Positions 12,830 to 27,300 of a stretch of DNA of 64,000 nucleotides are shown piece by piece. A program made the position numbers and the translations under genes. A model generated the notes under the pieces. That model was not told the origin of the DNA and did no database searches. It worked only from the letters and a program-made list of their open reading frames with translations. Every line of letters starts with the position of its first letter. The stretch's first letter is position 1. The DNA is taken from NCBI RefSeq assembly GCF_037975245.1, contig NC_092573.1, forward strand, positions 24,707,265 to 24,771,264, given 5' to 3'. The DNA comes from Apostichopus japonicus (Eukaryota; Echinodermata; Holothuroidea; Aspidochirotida; Stichopodidae).

Positions 12830-12959
12830 GATATTATAAGCTAAGACATACTGCTTACTCGTACATGAAGAGAGAGAGGTTAATTGATTCCATCACTGAA
12901 TGAATTAACCTCTCTCTATTCATGTACGAGTAAGCAGTAATGTCTTAGCTTATAATATC
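12830..12959. repeat. Long hairpin: 56/57-bp inverted repeat, 17-base loop
   Basis: The left arm (12830-12885) starts gatattataagctaagaca. The right arm (12903-12959) is its complement apart from one inserted base and one substitution. The loop is 17 bases. Such a near-perfect foldback is either a recent inversion duplication or a MITE. Its transcript would form an almost continuous double-stranded stem. It does not share sequence with the hairpin at 12102-12267. Confidence 0.85.
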
Positions 12960-13982
12960 CTTCTAATCCTTCACTAGTAAGGTACTTATGGCATTAACGG
13001 TCAACTTTAGGACACAGAAAGGCGGTGCTTCGACAAGCCGACACAAAAGAGGGCTGGTGGCTTGGTCAAGTCGACCCACAGTACAACACTAAACAAATCA
13101 TCAGCTCTCTGAATATTCTGTCATACTGTACATTATTAGCACATTCTCCAGATTTTCAATTTTATTAGATACGGAAAACTTCATGGAAGAAATGAGCACT
13201 TTATTTGTATCCTCAATTGGTCTAAAACATACAGTAATGATATACGAATCATATAGGGAATCATTTATCCGGTACTAATCACCTTGTTCAATGTCATGCA
13301 GACTGGTCAAAGTTCATAGGTGTACTGTAGTATACTGTATATTGAAGTTTCTTTAATACCCAGAAACCCTAATATTTTCTAGAAGACGAAAATTGAGCGC
13401 ATTCATACCTACACAATCTTTGAACACTAAATTATTCCCTGCCCCAAATACAATCCCTGCCCCACACACTACCCCCCCCCCCGTGGAGCAATTTGCAGAC
13501 TTTCTTCTTTTAAAAAATTTCCACACTGCTACAAAACTTTTTGATCTCATTCTCAACTATTGCTGTGTGTGTGTGTGTCTTTCAACTGTTTCCATGGAGG
13601 TTTTGCCCACACTTGACAAATGACAGCACTAGTCTACTATATATAATAATCGAAGCAAATAAATTTGAAAAGGTGTGCAGAGCATGACGACGAAGGATGG
13701 AAACGAAAAAGAAAGAAAGAGGACTCCTAACATATTGATATTTCCATTTCTTCCCATTCTTCATTTCTTTCCCAATTTTTATTGCATCCGTGCTCAAGCA
13801 ATCAAATAGGTACGTGTGTTTTGTTGAAAGTTCCAACAACAAAGGAATCAATAGATTTTCTTTTGTTTGTTTCCAACAGTAGAGGAAGGGTTGGGTTATG
13901 AAAGAACCATACCAATTAAATGAGTCTCTGAAGGCTGACTTTGCCTTCTATATTAAGAAGAGTTTGCTTTCAACACAGACCT

Positions 13983-14017
<35 letters not shown>

Positions 14018-14162
14018 TAGATATATTTAGTTTGGTACAAGAAAAGGACTTCTTTATTCAAATTTGTAACTCCACATGAATGGTGACAGCACTGGGCGAT
14101 ACTTTAATTAACAATGGCGATACTTTAAATAATCATGGCAGCAAAGTTGCCTATCTATCCTA
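12960..14162. other. Gene-free stretch with long poly-T
   Basis: No supported exon. It contains a C homopolymer near 13472-13482, a (TG)n tract near 13564-13578 and a run of about 30 T at 13985-14014. The run could be the tail of a retroposed sequence on the minus strand, but no element body was recognised beside it. Confidence 0.5.
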
Positions 14163-14570
14163 TCCCAACAGAAGTGTTTATTGATACCTGTCAGCAAATA
14201 TCAAAGTAATAACTTCCTGATGTCAACTTAAACTACTTTTATAAATAATAATGGCAAAGTTGCCTCTTTTTGAGAAATGGACATGCAATATTTGCCTAGG
14301 ATACTTGCATTAAAGCAGCTTTATAAGGATATAATTTGTAAATATTGTAATGAGTGGTTCTTTCTAAATTTTCTTTTCGTCTTTTCCATCCCAAACAAAA
14401 GTGTTTATTGATACCTGCAATCACAAATCAAAATAATAACTTCACAATCTCTGATGACTTCTGATGTCAACTTAAACTACTTTAAATAATAATAATGCCT
14501 CTTTTTGAGATGGACGTTCAACATATTGCCTCTAGGGTACTTGCATTTAAAGCAGCCTTATCAGGACAAG
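14163..14570 (+). repeat. Diverged direct duplication, about 170 bp, two copies
   Basis: Positions 14163-14333 and 14390-14570 share ordered blocks: agtgtttattgatacctg, gatgtcaacttaaactact, gcctctttttgaga, and a final tacttgcatt-aaagcag block. Copies differ by several indels. The sequence between them is unrelated, so this is an old direct duplication rather than an array. It has no coding potential. Confidence 0.7.
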
Positions 14571-17500
14571 ATTTGGAGAGCTGTTCACACCTTTACGGTC
14601 AAACATTTGAAATTATAAGACCAGTGTGAACGTGTGAACGAGTGTGCATCTGAGTGTGCATCATGTATACATACAGTATATACTGTTTCTCTTTGGATGT
14701 GATACTGTGTTTAATCTCCCTAGAGATTCATCCTAATACAATGTGGGTGTTATAGATACTGGCCTACACTCGTCATTTAAGGAGAATCAAAAGTAACTGA
14801 AATTAAAGCATGCGTGAACTTAATTCACACTGACACCATACAAGGCAGATCAAGTTCTCGAAATAATGAAATAATCTTCGGTTATGCAGTACTTGAACGC
14901 TGGTCAAGACACCTCAGACAAAAACAGAGAAAATCAAAGGGGATAAGAAACAGAGCTGTAAACAGCTGAAGCAAGTTCAATTTACCTAAAGTATGAAGGA
15001 AACTCTCATGAGGACTTCATTGATGGTAATGACTTGAGCAATGTCGCTGGAGTTTTTTTTTTTGGGGGGGGGGGTCCCCTTCTTGTTTTGTAAGGGAAGA
15101 GATTACTTTTCATTACACCAAATGCTTCATGTACGTTGACATTTACTGTAGCCAAGAAATTCTCGTACATCATACGTACAACAAGTTTCCCTTAAATTCT
15201 GTTTATCTGTTGTTGTTGTTACATTATAAAAGAATGCAAAATGTCTACATGTTGGTGTTATACTGTACTGTACTGGTCACCGATATAGTTAACATACAAG
15301 TTGCAATAGGTTTGTATTCCTCCTGCCTCTCTCTCTCCCTCTCTCTCTCTCTCTCCCTCTCTCGTCTTCTTCATCGAGAAGCAATCCTCATCATCTTCAC
15401 TGCCCGTTGCTGCTGATGGCAAGTCATTAAAGAAGGCAGTAAAGCAGTTTGATTGTCATGAATGTTTGGGGAAAAGGGTATCGATTTTGGGTATTTCAGT
15501 AGCTATGCATCTACCTCGTTCTTTTGTATCAAATTTGTGGATAAGTTATTGAAAGACTGGGAGATATTAAAAAAAAAAAAAAAAAAAATATCTGAGGGAA
15601 AAGAAAGGATGTTCTCATTCAGAGAGAGAGAATATATTTTCTTTTCTCTTTTTGTAGACAATTGACTATTATGACCAAAAAGCATTGAAAATGAATACTG
15701 GGCGTATCGAGGACAAGTTTATATTTAGTTGCGTAGAAATAAAATATAATTGTTTTTCGTCTAAACAATGAGCACGTATGTATACAGAACAATATTGCGA
15801 TATGAATGTGGCAAAACTTAATGCACAAATGTTTTTTTTTAAAAGAAATAATGTAAAAACACTGCAGTTTACTTTGCTCATCAGATCTAAAATAAACAGT
15901 AAACACTGTATAATTAAGTAGTCTTCATCTTGCATTGTGTGATATTTTGTTACTGTATATGTAAGAGTGTACCATGTAAAAACTCTAACAGAAATAGTGT
16001 ATTAATATTGTCCTGATAGTGCTGATCTATGGGGACAAGTTTATAAATTATAAGATGGAGCAGCGATGCTGCTAAATCTCAATACTCTTGACAACAATAC
16101 TTAGTAGTGCGGTACTGTGCATTGCTGTTTGACGTTAAGAAGACTTTGCCACATTTTGGGTCTGAAGGTGCATTAAAAAGTGACAATAACTACTGCTTAC
16201 GAGAAAACAGAGAATTTTAATACTTTTAACAGACGAGGTGGAATAGTCTCCTGATATAGTGAAACTACAGTTCATAAATTATAGATGACATCAAAGGGAA
16301 AGAAATTGTCAATGAAGCATTCAATTCCCTTTCAATTCTCCCCGTCCCCACCCCCTCCCCCAACTTTTGGAAATTGTACAGTTACCGTAGATCCCCGGTA
16401 TTGTGGGTGTGATTTTAAATATGTGTATCTTACTGTGTCTTTGTGAAATGTTACTTTCAGTCTAAAGCATAATATATTCTTGGAACCACTTGATTCCAAA
16501 TGGTGACGTAGAAGCACCAATGACAATCCCACGATATTCTTTAATACCACACAATTCTGATGTTTTTATGGTATAGAGGACCAGTTGATAAGGAATTCAA
16601 AATTGCTTTGATATCCATGGGTGAGTGTTTTCATTCTACAGGGGGATTAAAAGTCATATAATTGGCAATTTCATATTCTCAGAAATGGAAAAACTAGTTC
16701 AGTCAATTCTGGAATATGAGTGGCTGGGAATCCGGATCATCATTACACATACCGTCGTTTCGTTTTTCATGTACTGTTTCTTCTAACACAAAGTGATCGG
16801 ACTCACTTGACGAATATCTCTCATAACGAAATGCGTTCTACTTGATGTACTGTACCTTCCCACTGTTATGGCGAACAACACACACGCTTTTCATATCTGG
16901 AACGCCTATATACTTGCTTGTGAAATCGTGGACATACACAGTACGGCTCATTTTGACCCTTAACCCTCTTTTTATAGACATTTTGCGTCACACCATCAAA
17001 ACGGGTCACAAATTCACATCCTCCCCCAAAGAACATCAGACGTGCTTACTGTACATCTGTCAGCTGGTTGATTTTAAGAAAGTCTTTGTTTTCGCTGGGG
17101 GTTTTTACTTCTAATTTTTTTCCCCTTCTTTTTGGCTCCTTTCGTTTTTATTCCGCAGAATATCGCATCTGACCTATCCTTTGGATTTGATCAATTTAAT
17201 TAGACTGCCGGCATATGGTAGGCAGTAATGTTGGAGTAAGATCTTCATGCTTGTTAGATGACGACTAATCAGATTAAACTCATTCGCCAGTATTTGATTC
17301 GGCTGTAATTACTTTGACCCGCTGGTAGACATACAAAACGGATCCATAATCGGCAAGAGAAACAATGTCAGCCTTGTTTATCTGCCTAAGCCAAAATCAG
17401 ATGAATGACAGACTTGGATGATGTTATAAACTGATTATCCTATCAAGAAATATTCGCTAGTTACTCACAAGAACAGCGACGACCACTCGCCGAGAACAAA

Positions 17501-20500
17501 TGACGCACAGCAAATCTCATTTTACTTGTTCTGTTCTGTTCTCTTTTATTTCTCCATTTTTTTTTCAATGCTTAACTCCATGAATAGCGATATTTTGAAA
17601 GACGTTTGTTACTTTTACTGCTTGAAAGATATTTGAACAGTCTTTACTGTTTGGGAGAACCACTGTAGGAATACAGTATCTTACAACTCTTTCAGTATGG
17701 TACTCATTCTGCTTCTTCACCCTACCCCCCACCCCCCAACCCCTTCCCCCAAAAAATACACACACATTCACTCATAAAATTTCAGTTTTTAGATAGCATA
17801 CCTACAGTTAAACAGCCTGTTTTTCCTCTATTGTACAATTATTCGTTTTGGAAATTCAACCAGATTATATTAAGCTGAAAATTAGTGTGCTGTTTTTGGG
17901 TTGTTACTATCCAAACATTAACTACTATCCGCTTTCAATGGAACTTCAGGAATGGGAGAGCGGTGACGACATCCAAAAGCTACTGTAGCATAAAATATTG
18001 TTGGTTTCTGCTGAGATGACATAACATTTTAACAAGGACCTACTTTTTTACACTTGATATCAAAGTATCTCCATTTACATATCCTTACCCCATAATCTGA
18101 GATTTTGGGTATGTAGTCATTTACTTAAGTTTACTCAACTTCGGTTTATTTGTAATTTTTTTATTGGGGGGGGTGGGTAAGGATTCGATACTACAGTATT
18201 TCATGCACTCCATCTTCAAAGCTTTTTGTTTCAAAGTTTCACATCTTCACTGCAAATTTGGAGTTACTGTACATACGTAGGGAAATTAATTCATTTCCTC
18301 AGGAAATGAAACAGTACAAATAGGGTTTGCATTTTTTGACTCTTTTCAAATTTTCTTTCACAAATAATTATTATTATTGTTCTCAAGAAAGACCGAGCAC
18401 CTTATTCATAATCTTTACTGGTGTACGACCACATTTGTAAACCCGGGCACTATGTCTTGAGCGGTTGCTCCACTGGTTCGACTGCAGAGGTAATGCAAAT
18501 TTAGTCATACAGTGTCCACATATTTGTTGTGCAAAGCTACGTAGTAACCTAGAAACCTATACAGTTTCTATGATACATCATCCCATAGGACATTTATCAG
18601 ATTACCCAAAACAATCTTAGTCTACAGAGTATTGTAGCTTTTAGAATGTTTCATCGCAATTCTGTCTGATTCTTTCTTAAACACTTTCCTCCCATCACAG
18701 ATTCACAAGAACACTTTCCAAACCATATCCTTTCATTTCAAATTCCATTTCAAACTTTATTATCAACTTTGCTTCTTTCATCATTCATGCTGCTTTACCA
18801 GTGGAAAGCCAGCCCTAAGACATAAAAAATAAGAAAAAAAAGAAGCATACATGACAAAAAGCTGCTTGCAATCTTGACTGATTCTCTGATATTGACATAT
18901 AAAAATTGGGTCAAATTGATGAAATGGGAGCAGTTCGGACAAACACGAGAGAACGGCAACAAATTTCAAACCTCTAGATCAATGGACAAGTTTGTATGCA
19001 AAAATGGATTATTTACAGAGTGTATCTTTATTTCTAGTGGTACAGTCACTGGGTAAAAACCATTGTAAATGGCAAAAGTGAGGTATGGCAAAAGTGGCAA
19101 AAATGGCAAAAGTGAAGCAAGTCATAATTTTGTGAACTTTCTGCAACTACTTTACACATGAATTGAAAATTGGTAAAAACGTTCACTTTTGTGGTTGGTA
19201 AAGTTAGTATAGTATTTAACCTTTTTTTTCATTTTTTTTCCTTACCATGCATTTTCTTTCAGAGCAGTCCTGTCTGACCTATGATGTGGGCAGAAGTGGA
19301 TGAATTTATAACTGTTCGCAAACAAAGACCTCTATGGAGTTTGTTGAGCAACTAAATAGCAGTGGTAAACTAAAGCTTATAAATTCTACACAAATATAGA
19401 AACTTTTTTTTAGCAGGTACAGTATATCAATGTCATAATGAAAGTATGCCAACCGCTTTCCTACACTCTGAGGTCTTTGTCGATCTCACACAAATTTAAA
19501 TATTTACGACTCCCTACTTTACTTGATTAGCTCTCTCCTTCATAGTTTTCCTATTACGTGCTTTTACTAAATAACTTCAACAACAAAAACTACATGGCAG
19601 ACAACTCCACATGAATTTGCATCATGGATCCTTGAAAATACATCATGAAAATTACGGTTTTTAAATGTTTCAACAGAAAACCTGCATGCAATGGAATTGA
19701 TCAAAGAAAGAAAAAGTGGGAAGTCGGGAAAATACCACCTGAGAAGTATCTATGGCATTGTTTGAATTTACATAAGCAATTATACCATCATGATAGGTTA
19801 CAGCGCATGTCACTTCAAACATGTTGTAAATTAATGGTGCAAATACAGCCACATTCTTTGGCAAACAAAATGCAAAAAAAAAATATCTGCAGTGATACTA
19901 GGGCTGTATTATAATTTTTTGAATTTTGAGGCAATTATTGGAAGATGAGAAGAAGAAAAAGAAGAAGAATGGGGAAGGTGCGTCCTGGTACGTAAAGCAA
20001 GATTCAGTGTGATGTATTATTAAAACACATCAATAACATAAATTTTACCTATGTACATAGAAATGACAGAAATCAAGATGTTAAAGCAAATCTTGCTTAC
20101 AACACATGTAGTTTTCTACCTGGGTGGTAGATTCGGAAGGAGGTGTAGGTGGGCGGTGCCCGGTTAGCGAGGGGGCAGTGCTAAGAAACGTTCCAATGTG
20201 TAGTTAGGTAGATGGGAAATGGCAGATGTGGAGTGGGAGACAGGTAGGAGAGGAGCGAAGTAAATCAATATAACTACAGAGCATTATTTGTGCTAGTTTT
20301 TTTTATAATTTAATAACTCCTGTTTGGAAAGTACTTTCAAATACTTTTCCTGATAGCATCAAAGATAAAACATCCAATGAGGATAAAATGCTGCCATAAT
20401 CTCATAGATTGCATTGTGTAACACTCTCAAGACTTACTACATATATATACTGTAGACATATCGATGTGTCATTTTTCTTTATGTTAAATGTTAAAGCACC

Positions 20501-23500
20501 TTGAGATGTTATGGGTATTTTTTTCAATTATTTTGACAATGCTACTGTGTATTCAACTTTAGACAAGACGACACAGACCTTCATTAGTTGTACGAGTGCC
20601 TCAAAGAGCATTGTGGGTATTTTTAACCAAACTTGGTATATGTACGGTATGTATGTTTGTGTATTTTTTTTTCTTCATTGGATCCAAATTTCCGATGTTC
20701 ATTGCTTAAAGCAACAGCTACTCGTAACGCTTGACCCTTAACACTACTGCAGTCACATAGAAAGAGTCACTGACTTAACATCTCAACTGCGTACAGTTTT
20801 GCGGTAGAGAATTACAACTTATATTGTCAAAGTCATTTGAGGAGGCCTAGCCCTCATACAACACTGATACAGCTTTGAATTTTTTTTCAAGCTTATGGCC
20901 ATGAAAGCCATACATCGATAAGCTAGACGGCCATCTTGTAAGCCACAGAACAAACAACAGCCAGCAGCCTGTTGCTATGGTTTCCGTCCAATACACTCCA
21001 CCACTCTTTGGCAAAGAAGCCGCCTCTGTCAGATGGAGTCGTTCCCACAAACCGACTTCTTCATTAAAGACATGCAATTTTGCTAGCTATCATTTATTAG
21101 TATGGATTTTATTTTTCCTTTGAAAAATGAAATTCGGAAGTGTGCATCAAACTATGGTGAGTAAACACTGCTTGAGTAAATAAAGAAATTGAGATAAAAA
21201 GATACAAGGGAAGATCATAAAAAAACAAACCGAACGACTCTTATTGAATGAAGTCCGAAAAAATCCTTGAGGGCAAAAACAGCAGGGTAGTTAAATTAAC
21301 AGAGATTACACTTACCAGTGTAAGCGCAAGAAACTGGATTCAAGGTTCACTGGGAAATTTATCAAACTTCATTGCTCATGGCAATTTAAAAATTTTATAC
21401 TTTTATTTTTTTATTTATTTGTTGACATCACACCTTCTGTCACCTGTCTCCAAAGTTTAACACCAGATAAGGACAATATAACAGATTGAGTGCTTTGTGC
21501 AATGATTACAGTACACTGAATCCTCACACATTTAGACCCTGAAAAATTAAGAGGGAGAGCAGCGGCAAAAATGAGACGACTGTCAAGAGCGACGAATCGA
21601 AGGCACATTCCAGTCACAGAATAAAGGCCCATTTAGCACACAGTGTCAAGATTGTTGAGAACTTCACAAGGAACATTGCTTGGAAACTGTGAGAATTTAA
21701 TTAATACTGTTTGAATATAGTAGTCAACTGGCACAATAGCAAAGGGAATAAAAAGTAGAAGTTGAACTACGTAGTCTTGAGTCAATCAAAAACAGTGTTG
21801 CATCTTTGGCATGTACAGTAAATGGTGTCACGGCACGAGATAATTGTTCAAGTCCCTTAATTCAAAGCAGCCTTTCGAGATGGGTTTAGCTGAAGTTTTA
21901 ACTGCTTTTATGATTATAACTACAGATTAATATCCAGCCTCAATGTCAATCATAAACCTCACCAGCTAACTTTTCATTTTTTAACAAGGATGAAGTATAA
22001 ACTGTCACATATCTTGAAAAATTCCACACTTTGTTTTCTACCTGTACATGTGATTAATACTAATGTGAAAAGTGCCCCACTGATGATATGATCATGATTG
22101 AGTGGACTCGATAATTCTTCTCTTACCGACCATCATTTTGGTGCAAAAGTACCCCTTGGGGCATGTCTCAATTTGATTCATTGCCAGTTTTAATATATAG
22201 AATATATTTTTGAGTAATATCATGAAGGTTTTGTAAATCGCTGACTGAAAGGCAAGTTTCGTAACGCATGATCAGAACGTTACAAGATACACCATCTATG
22301 AGGCTTGCGAATAAATGTCGAAAGCAAAAGTCTAGTCAAATTCATGTCAAAATACAACCTTTACATATAAATTTTCTCCATTGTAATGATCTTGTAATTT
22401 ATATATTTCTATTATAACATTTATTCAGGAACTAAACTACAATAAAAATTTGAACTCTATTTATGTTAATATGTAAACTGAATGACCTAATTTAGATTCC
22501 ATCCCTGGGTTGAAGATTATAGTTTCTTTTTAGCAATGCAAACGTCATTTGAAATAAAGATATTTTAGACCCATTTGTTTTTCTCCCTCCCATGTTTTAA
22601 TGACACATTTATACAGTAGTCATCTAGATCAGAGCACTTCCACCATACAGTATTTTGGGTAAATCTGTTTCGTTTTGGAACAGAATAACAACCAGACAGG
22701 GTATCAAACATACAATTTACCAAATAACAAGTTTCATGTAAAAAAACACAAAATAAAAACAAAATTACAACTGTAGCACCACCATAAAGGCCTAAATGTT
22801 ATCTACATGGAACCCCTCAAGACTTACAGTTTAGGAATACATTTGATGGATGGATAATCATGAAACAACATATATTTAAGTAGTTTGGATGTCATAACAC
22901 CATCCAATGATGGATAATGTAACAGAGGGATGCACCCTTGTGTCAAAAGACCGACAGTACATGATGAATCTACAATTCTGTTGGGGTTTTTTTTTTATTG
23001 CAAAAAAACATGCTCATATGGCAAACTTCTCCTACTTAATGCTGAATATATATATGTTTATATATACACAGGGGAGCATTTGTAGAGGAGAGACAGATTA
23101 GTCAGAAATCGTGTTAATTTAATAAAACCTTAAAAAATACTGCTGAGGTATAGATTAGTACAACTTTGGCGATAATGGTATCTGTTTGCCAACATTTACA
23201 GTGTGCAAAGTTGATATCACTACAGTTTAGTTGTAGGAGTTTGGGTTATTTTTGGATGCTTACTTCTCTCAAACAGAGTGCACATCAGGGAGGTGTGGGT
23301 TTTTGCTTTTTGTTTGCACAATCTACAATAAAAGTGTGTTTTGAAGATTGAGGATTTTAACAATAACTACTGTAAGCATCATAACCTCATTAATAAATAA
23401 CTTTCCAAATGAAACATGCCACTATCATATCCTCAATCTTTGCCTAGCTCTGTCTTTTTCACACTGGATAAATTTCATTGCTGCAATCCTCATTTCAAGC

Positions 23501-24069
23501 AGACTCTCTCTCTCTCTCTTGTGACCGGCAGATGGTTCAATAACTTGCCACCTTCCAACCCTAGCAGATACAACATTGGTAGAATCCACAGATTTTCATG
23601 TTGTATCAACCCGGAGACAATTCTCATAGGCTTCCATGAACATCTCCAGATTAATCTAAACTTGCCCACGGATGTGTGTTTGATCGCTCTGATCACTCGG
23701 AAATCACGACTGTCATTTTACGAGTGTGAACTCGTAGACCAAGCTACTGTATGACACTTCACCCCAAGCTTCACTGAATTTTCCCCTCTTTCCTGTTTGT
23801 AATGAAATCTTCGAGATGCCACCTCTCAACCCTTAGCTTGGTGACGGAGCCAACTGCCGACTTGGAAATTGAGAAGATTAAAGACGGCACTGCCCTGTAA
23901 AAGGTTCTACATTCACACAGACTCACAGACTTGGGATTATCATGTTACGTATCATAGCACAACAGGCCATCGTTTTTGAGTCTGGTGGCAGTATTTTAAA
24001 AGATTCTGTCCAGATTCAAATTCTGGACTACTGCTCAGTCACAGTATGAAGTACTTGCTATAGATGGAA
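14571..24069. other. Gene-free stretch with microsatellites
   Basis: I see no exon I can support. Low-complexity sequence includes a poly-T plus poly-G junction at 15054-15075, a (TC)n tract at about 15328-15363 and poly-A at 15569-15588. A patch at 17210-17520 is less AT-biased and contains homeodomain-like TAATCAGATTA and TAATTAC blocks; it could be a regulatory element, but this is only an impression. A short cluster of ggcaaaagtg repeats lies at 19070-19125. Confidence 0.45.
20221..20265 (+). repeat. Dispersed short repeat, GAGACAGGTAAG type, copy 4
   Basis: Best partner of the copy at 3698-3743. The two share the flank ggcagatgtggagtgggaga (one difference) and the rest of the core through gaagtaaat. 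Here the splice-donor-like GTAAG reads GTAGG. The upstream sequence (20100-20220) is GC-richer than its surroundings and may belong to the same element. Confidence 0.55.
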
Positions 24070-24355
24070 TTACTGGATACATATCATACCATTATAGCCT
24101 ATTGGGTTAAGCCTATGGCCTAATGTTACTGGATTACATATCACACCATTCTAGCCTACTGGATAACCTATGACCTAATGTTACGGAAATACTGTACATA
24201 TCACACCATTCTAGCCTACTGTATAACCTACATATGACCTAATGTTACTGGATTACATATAACACCATTCTAGCCTACTGGATAACCTATGACCTTATGT
24301 TACTGGATTACATATTACACCATTCTAGCCTATTGGATAACCTATGACCTAATGT
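24070..24355 (+). repeat. Tandem repeat, about 55-bp unit, 5 copies
   Basis: Units begin with tactggat or tacggaaat at 24071, 24127, 24182, 24246 and 24301. Each contains acatat(c/a)acaccattctagcc and gataacctatgacctaatg. Spacings are 56, 55, 64 and 55 bases. The third unit is longer because of an extra TACTGTACATA-type insertion and cctacat. No open frame persists through it. Confidence 0.85.
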
Positions 24356-27300
24356 ACATCTCCCCTTCTCTTACTATCCTTCAAGGATTGCTTGAGTGAA
24401 CATGCTTCCACCAAAAGAACATTTCTTTGGTGCATTTCTTCCATTTTGGTTTTGAATTTTATTCTGATTTTTCATGCTACAGGATTCAATGTATTCCAAA
24501 GGTGGTCATTGAGAACTGTAGTCATTACAGAGACAGAAAACAAGGAAAGAGTTGGATTTCTACTTTAGTATCACAAATGTTGATTTCTTTCATGTGTGAG
24601 TTCAAAGTTTGGCGTCAAGTTTTCATTTCCATACAGGTGTTTATTCTGCCTGGTATAATGTATCCACTTAACTTGCCTTCCATGTCTATTATGGAAACAT
24701 AAAGAAGGGTGACAATTTTAACTTATTCTTCAGAAGACTGCCCCATATTTTCACTTCTTTGCTCCTTGCCTTCAAAGCTAAAATTACTCAAAACAGAAAT
24801 TTACAGTAAAATTAAGCAGAATCTTTTAGTAGGTGTTCTACTGTTCTATTTACCCGAGAATCAGAAAGTCTTCACATTTACATATTAAATGTCACCATGT
24901 TTCTAATCAAGCAAGAGACCCCCAGATGTTGCAATTATTTTGCTTACAACACAGCTTGCATAACATCTCAAAATAAAGGAACACTCGCTCTCACAGATCT
25001 GACCTACGACCTTATACAAAAAAAAAATTTCCTCTACAAAACACAATTACACTTCATTATCACTGATGATAAATAAGTCAAAACTGGTTTATGTTTATCG
25101 CCCGCACTTAGGCACTCACTCAGAATTCATTGGAACAGATCTAACTTCAAACAGTTTCCTTTAAGGGAAACCTCTTTTCTCCATGCAAAAAATGCAACTA
25201 GCAAAAGTAATATACCAGACAATTGTCATCTCTTTAAGATTCAGGGCGGGGTGCATTACTACATAATGTAGATACAACTTCAGCAAACTCAGCCTCCATT
25301 AACTGCTGTTTTTCTTCTTTTTATCGATTCTTTAATAAAACCCAAGCGAACATCTACTCGACAGGAAAAATTATAGACTAAAGATATGTTGCCATGGTTA
25401 CTAACATGTCTTTTCAACTTCTCCCATTGTTACAGCAAATCACAGGGAGTGGAGGATGGGAGGCTAAAATTGCATAAAGTTTAATTGGTTGTCCATTATG
25501 CTTTTTTAGATGGCAGACTCTCTTTTCCCTTTTCATCAAAACCAGGTTAATTATGCCACATTATAAAGTAAGGCAACACAGAAAAAGTTACAAAACATAA
25601 CAACGTTTGGGAAAAAAACTTGTAAGGAGAAGGATGGGAAGAGTTATGAAAAGTAAATGAAGGAAACTATATTTTACCATAGTTTTTTTAATTTTTTGTA
25701 AAGAATTCAACAGTATGTTACCATACTTATTCTGTAAGTTGCTCTATGTGCAGTAAAGTATTGCAATGGTTTGTATCTCTATTTGAATACTTTGTTATCA
25801 TGCAAATGTAATCAATCTGTGGCTATTTTTCACTCACTTATTACAAGAAATGTGTGGTAAAAGACCAGTAACTACATAAATGAGACAACTTTAGATTCTC
25901 AACAACTTGTCATGTAGCATCATATGCTGCTGTAGAGACAATTGTCTTCATACTCGGTATACTAGGAACATGTTTTGTTACATTTAACCGGTCAGTTTAT
26001 TTCACCCAAAGTTGTCAGAATTTGAAATATCATACGAGGATAGTGGATAAAGGGGGGAGTTTATTCTGTTCTATTCCTTGGCAATCTTTGAAACCGGGGA
26101 AAAGTTACAACATATTGAATAAGTCAAAATCCAAATAAGTATATAGTTATAGTCATAAATAAGTCAAATAAGCATATTAGCAAAGCCCTGAAAACGAAAT
26201 TGAATGAATAGTGGTGGTGGCCTTGCCAATAACTTAAAATAACTGGTTCCTTACTAGAGGTATATAATACAAGTAGAGCTACGTAGTACTGTAACTGGGA
26301 GGTATTAGGGAGTGAAGGAAATATGTCGAGGTCTGCTTTTATCAAAAAACCTTCACATCTGGGTGAGGATACAATTGAACGTAAAATTAAATATTGATTA
26401 CTTGACGATTCAAGTACGATAAAGTGTGTCAAGGTTTTCCGCCGATGCCCGCCATCCGAGAGCTAATGAAAATGGAATCCTTCGGGCTAGGTGAAGAGTT
26501 TCATATGGGAAAGAGTCATAGTAAAAGAGATGTCCCACTTGCACACACACACACTCAAAATGAAGGTAAATAAAATTGAAAACGTGTGCTCTTTGGTAAT
26601 GGACATGGGTGTTGCCAATTACAGTAATGTATACAACAGATTGTAGAAGGACTAATTGCCAACTACTGTAACTGTATATCCAACAGAGTGACCGTCATAA
26701 TTCTATATGAACAAGAAAGAATAACAGAGAGGTCAAAGTACAGGAGGCCCTAAGTGACCATTTGTTATCATGTCAGAGCATACTGTACACCCAAACTGGT
26801 GATGTTCAATTTAACAAATCGGAAATTATACCAAAGCCCTAAAACTTTAAAAGTTGCTTACTTGATATACAGAGCTGGTCAAGGAAACAGGACAGATTCT
26901 TTCACTGATGAATAAAAAGAAAAGAAATTACAAATAAACATTTTCAATCTGGTGTTGAGGTTTTGTTTTTTTGCAAAATGCATTATTTTTTCAACGAATA
27001 GAAATTGTTAAAAATTATGGCAAAGGAAATTATCATTACAAGTGTAACAGCTCAAAAAAAGAGGAAAAAAATTAGATTTTCAATCATGTACGCCGAAAAC
27101 AAATTTTAGTATGAGAGGCAACATCTTTATTTCCATAATCAAAGTAACATAAATTTAATGAGCATTGAGCAACAAAATGAATACCAAATCTGAAGAATAC
27201 TGTCAAATGTTACCATGTTCAAGATACAGTTAAGCTCACACTCAAAATGATATGGATTACTGGTAAGCCTGTACATAATATATAACTACATGCGACCAAT

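Noticed and set aside
13985-14014. Poly-T run as the tail of a retrotransposed gene
   Set aside because: No retrotransposon body, processed gene or target duplication could be identified next to it.
23416-23754. 112-codon plus-strand frame with an overlapping minus-strand frame
   Set aside because: No recognisable family, both strands are open, it includes a (TC)n tract, and splice signals are not convincing.
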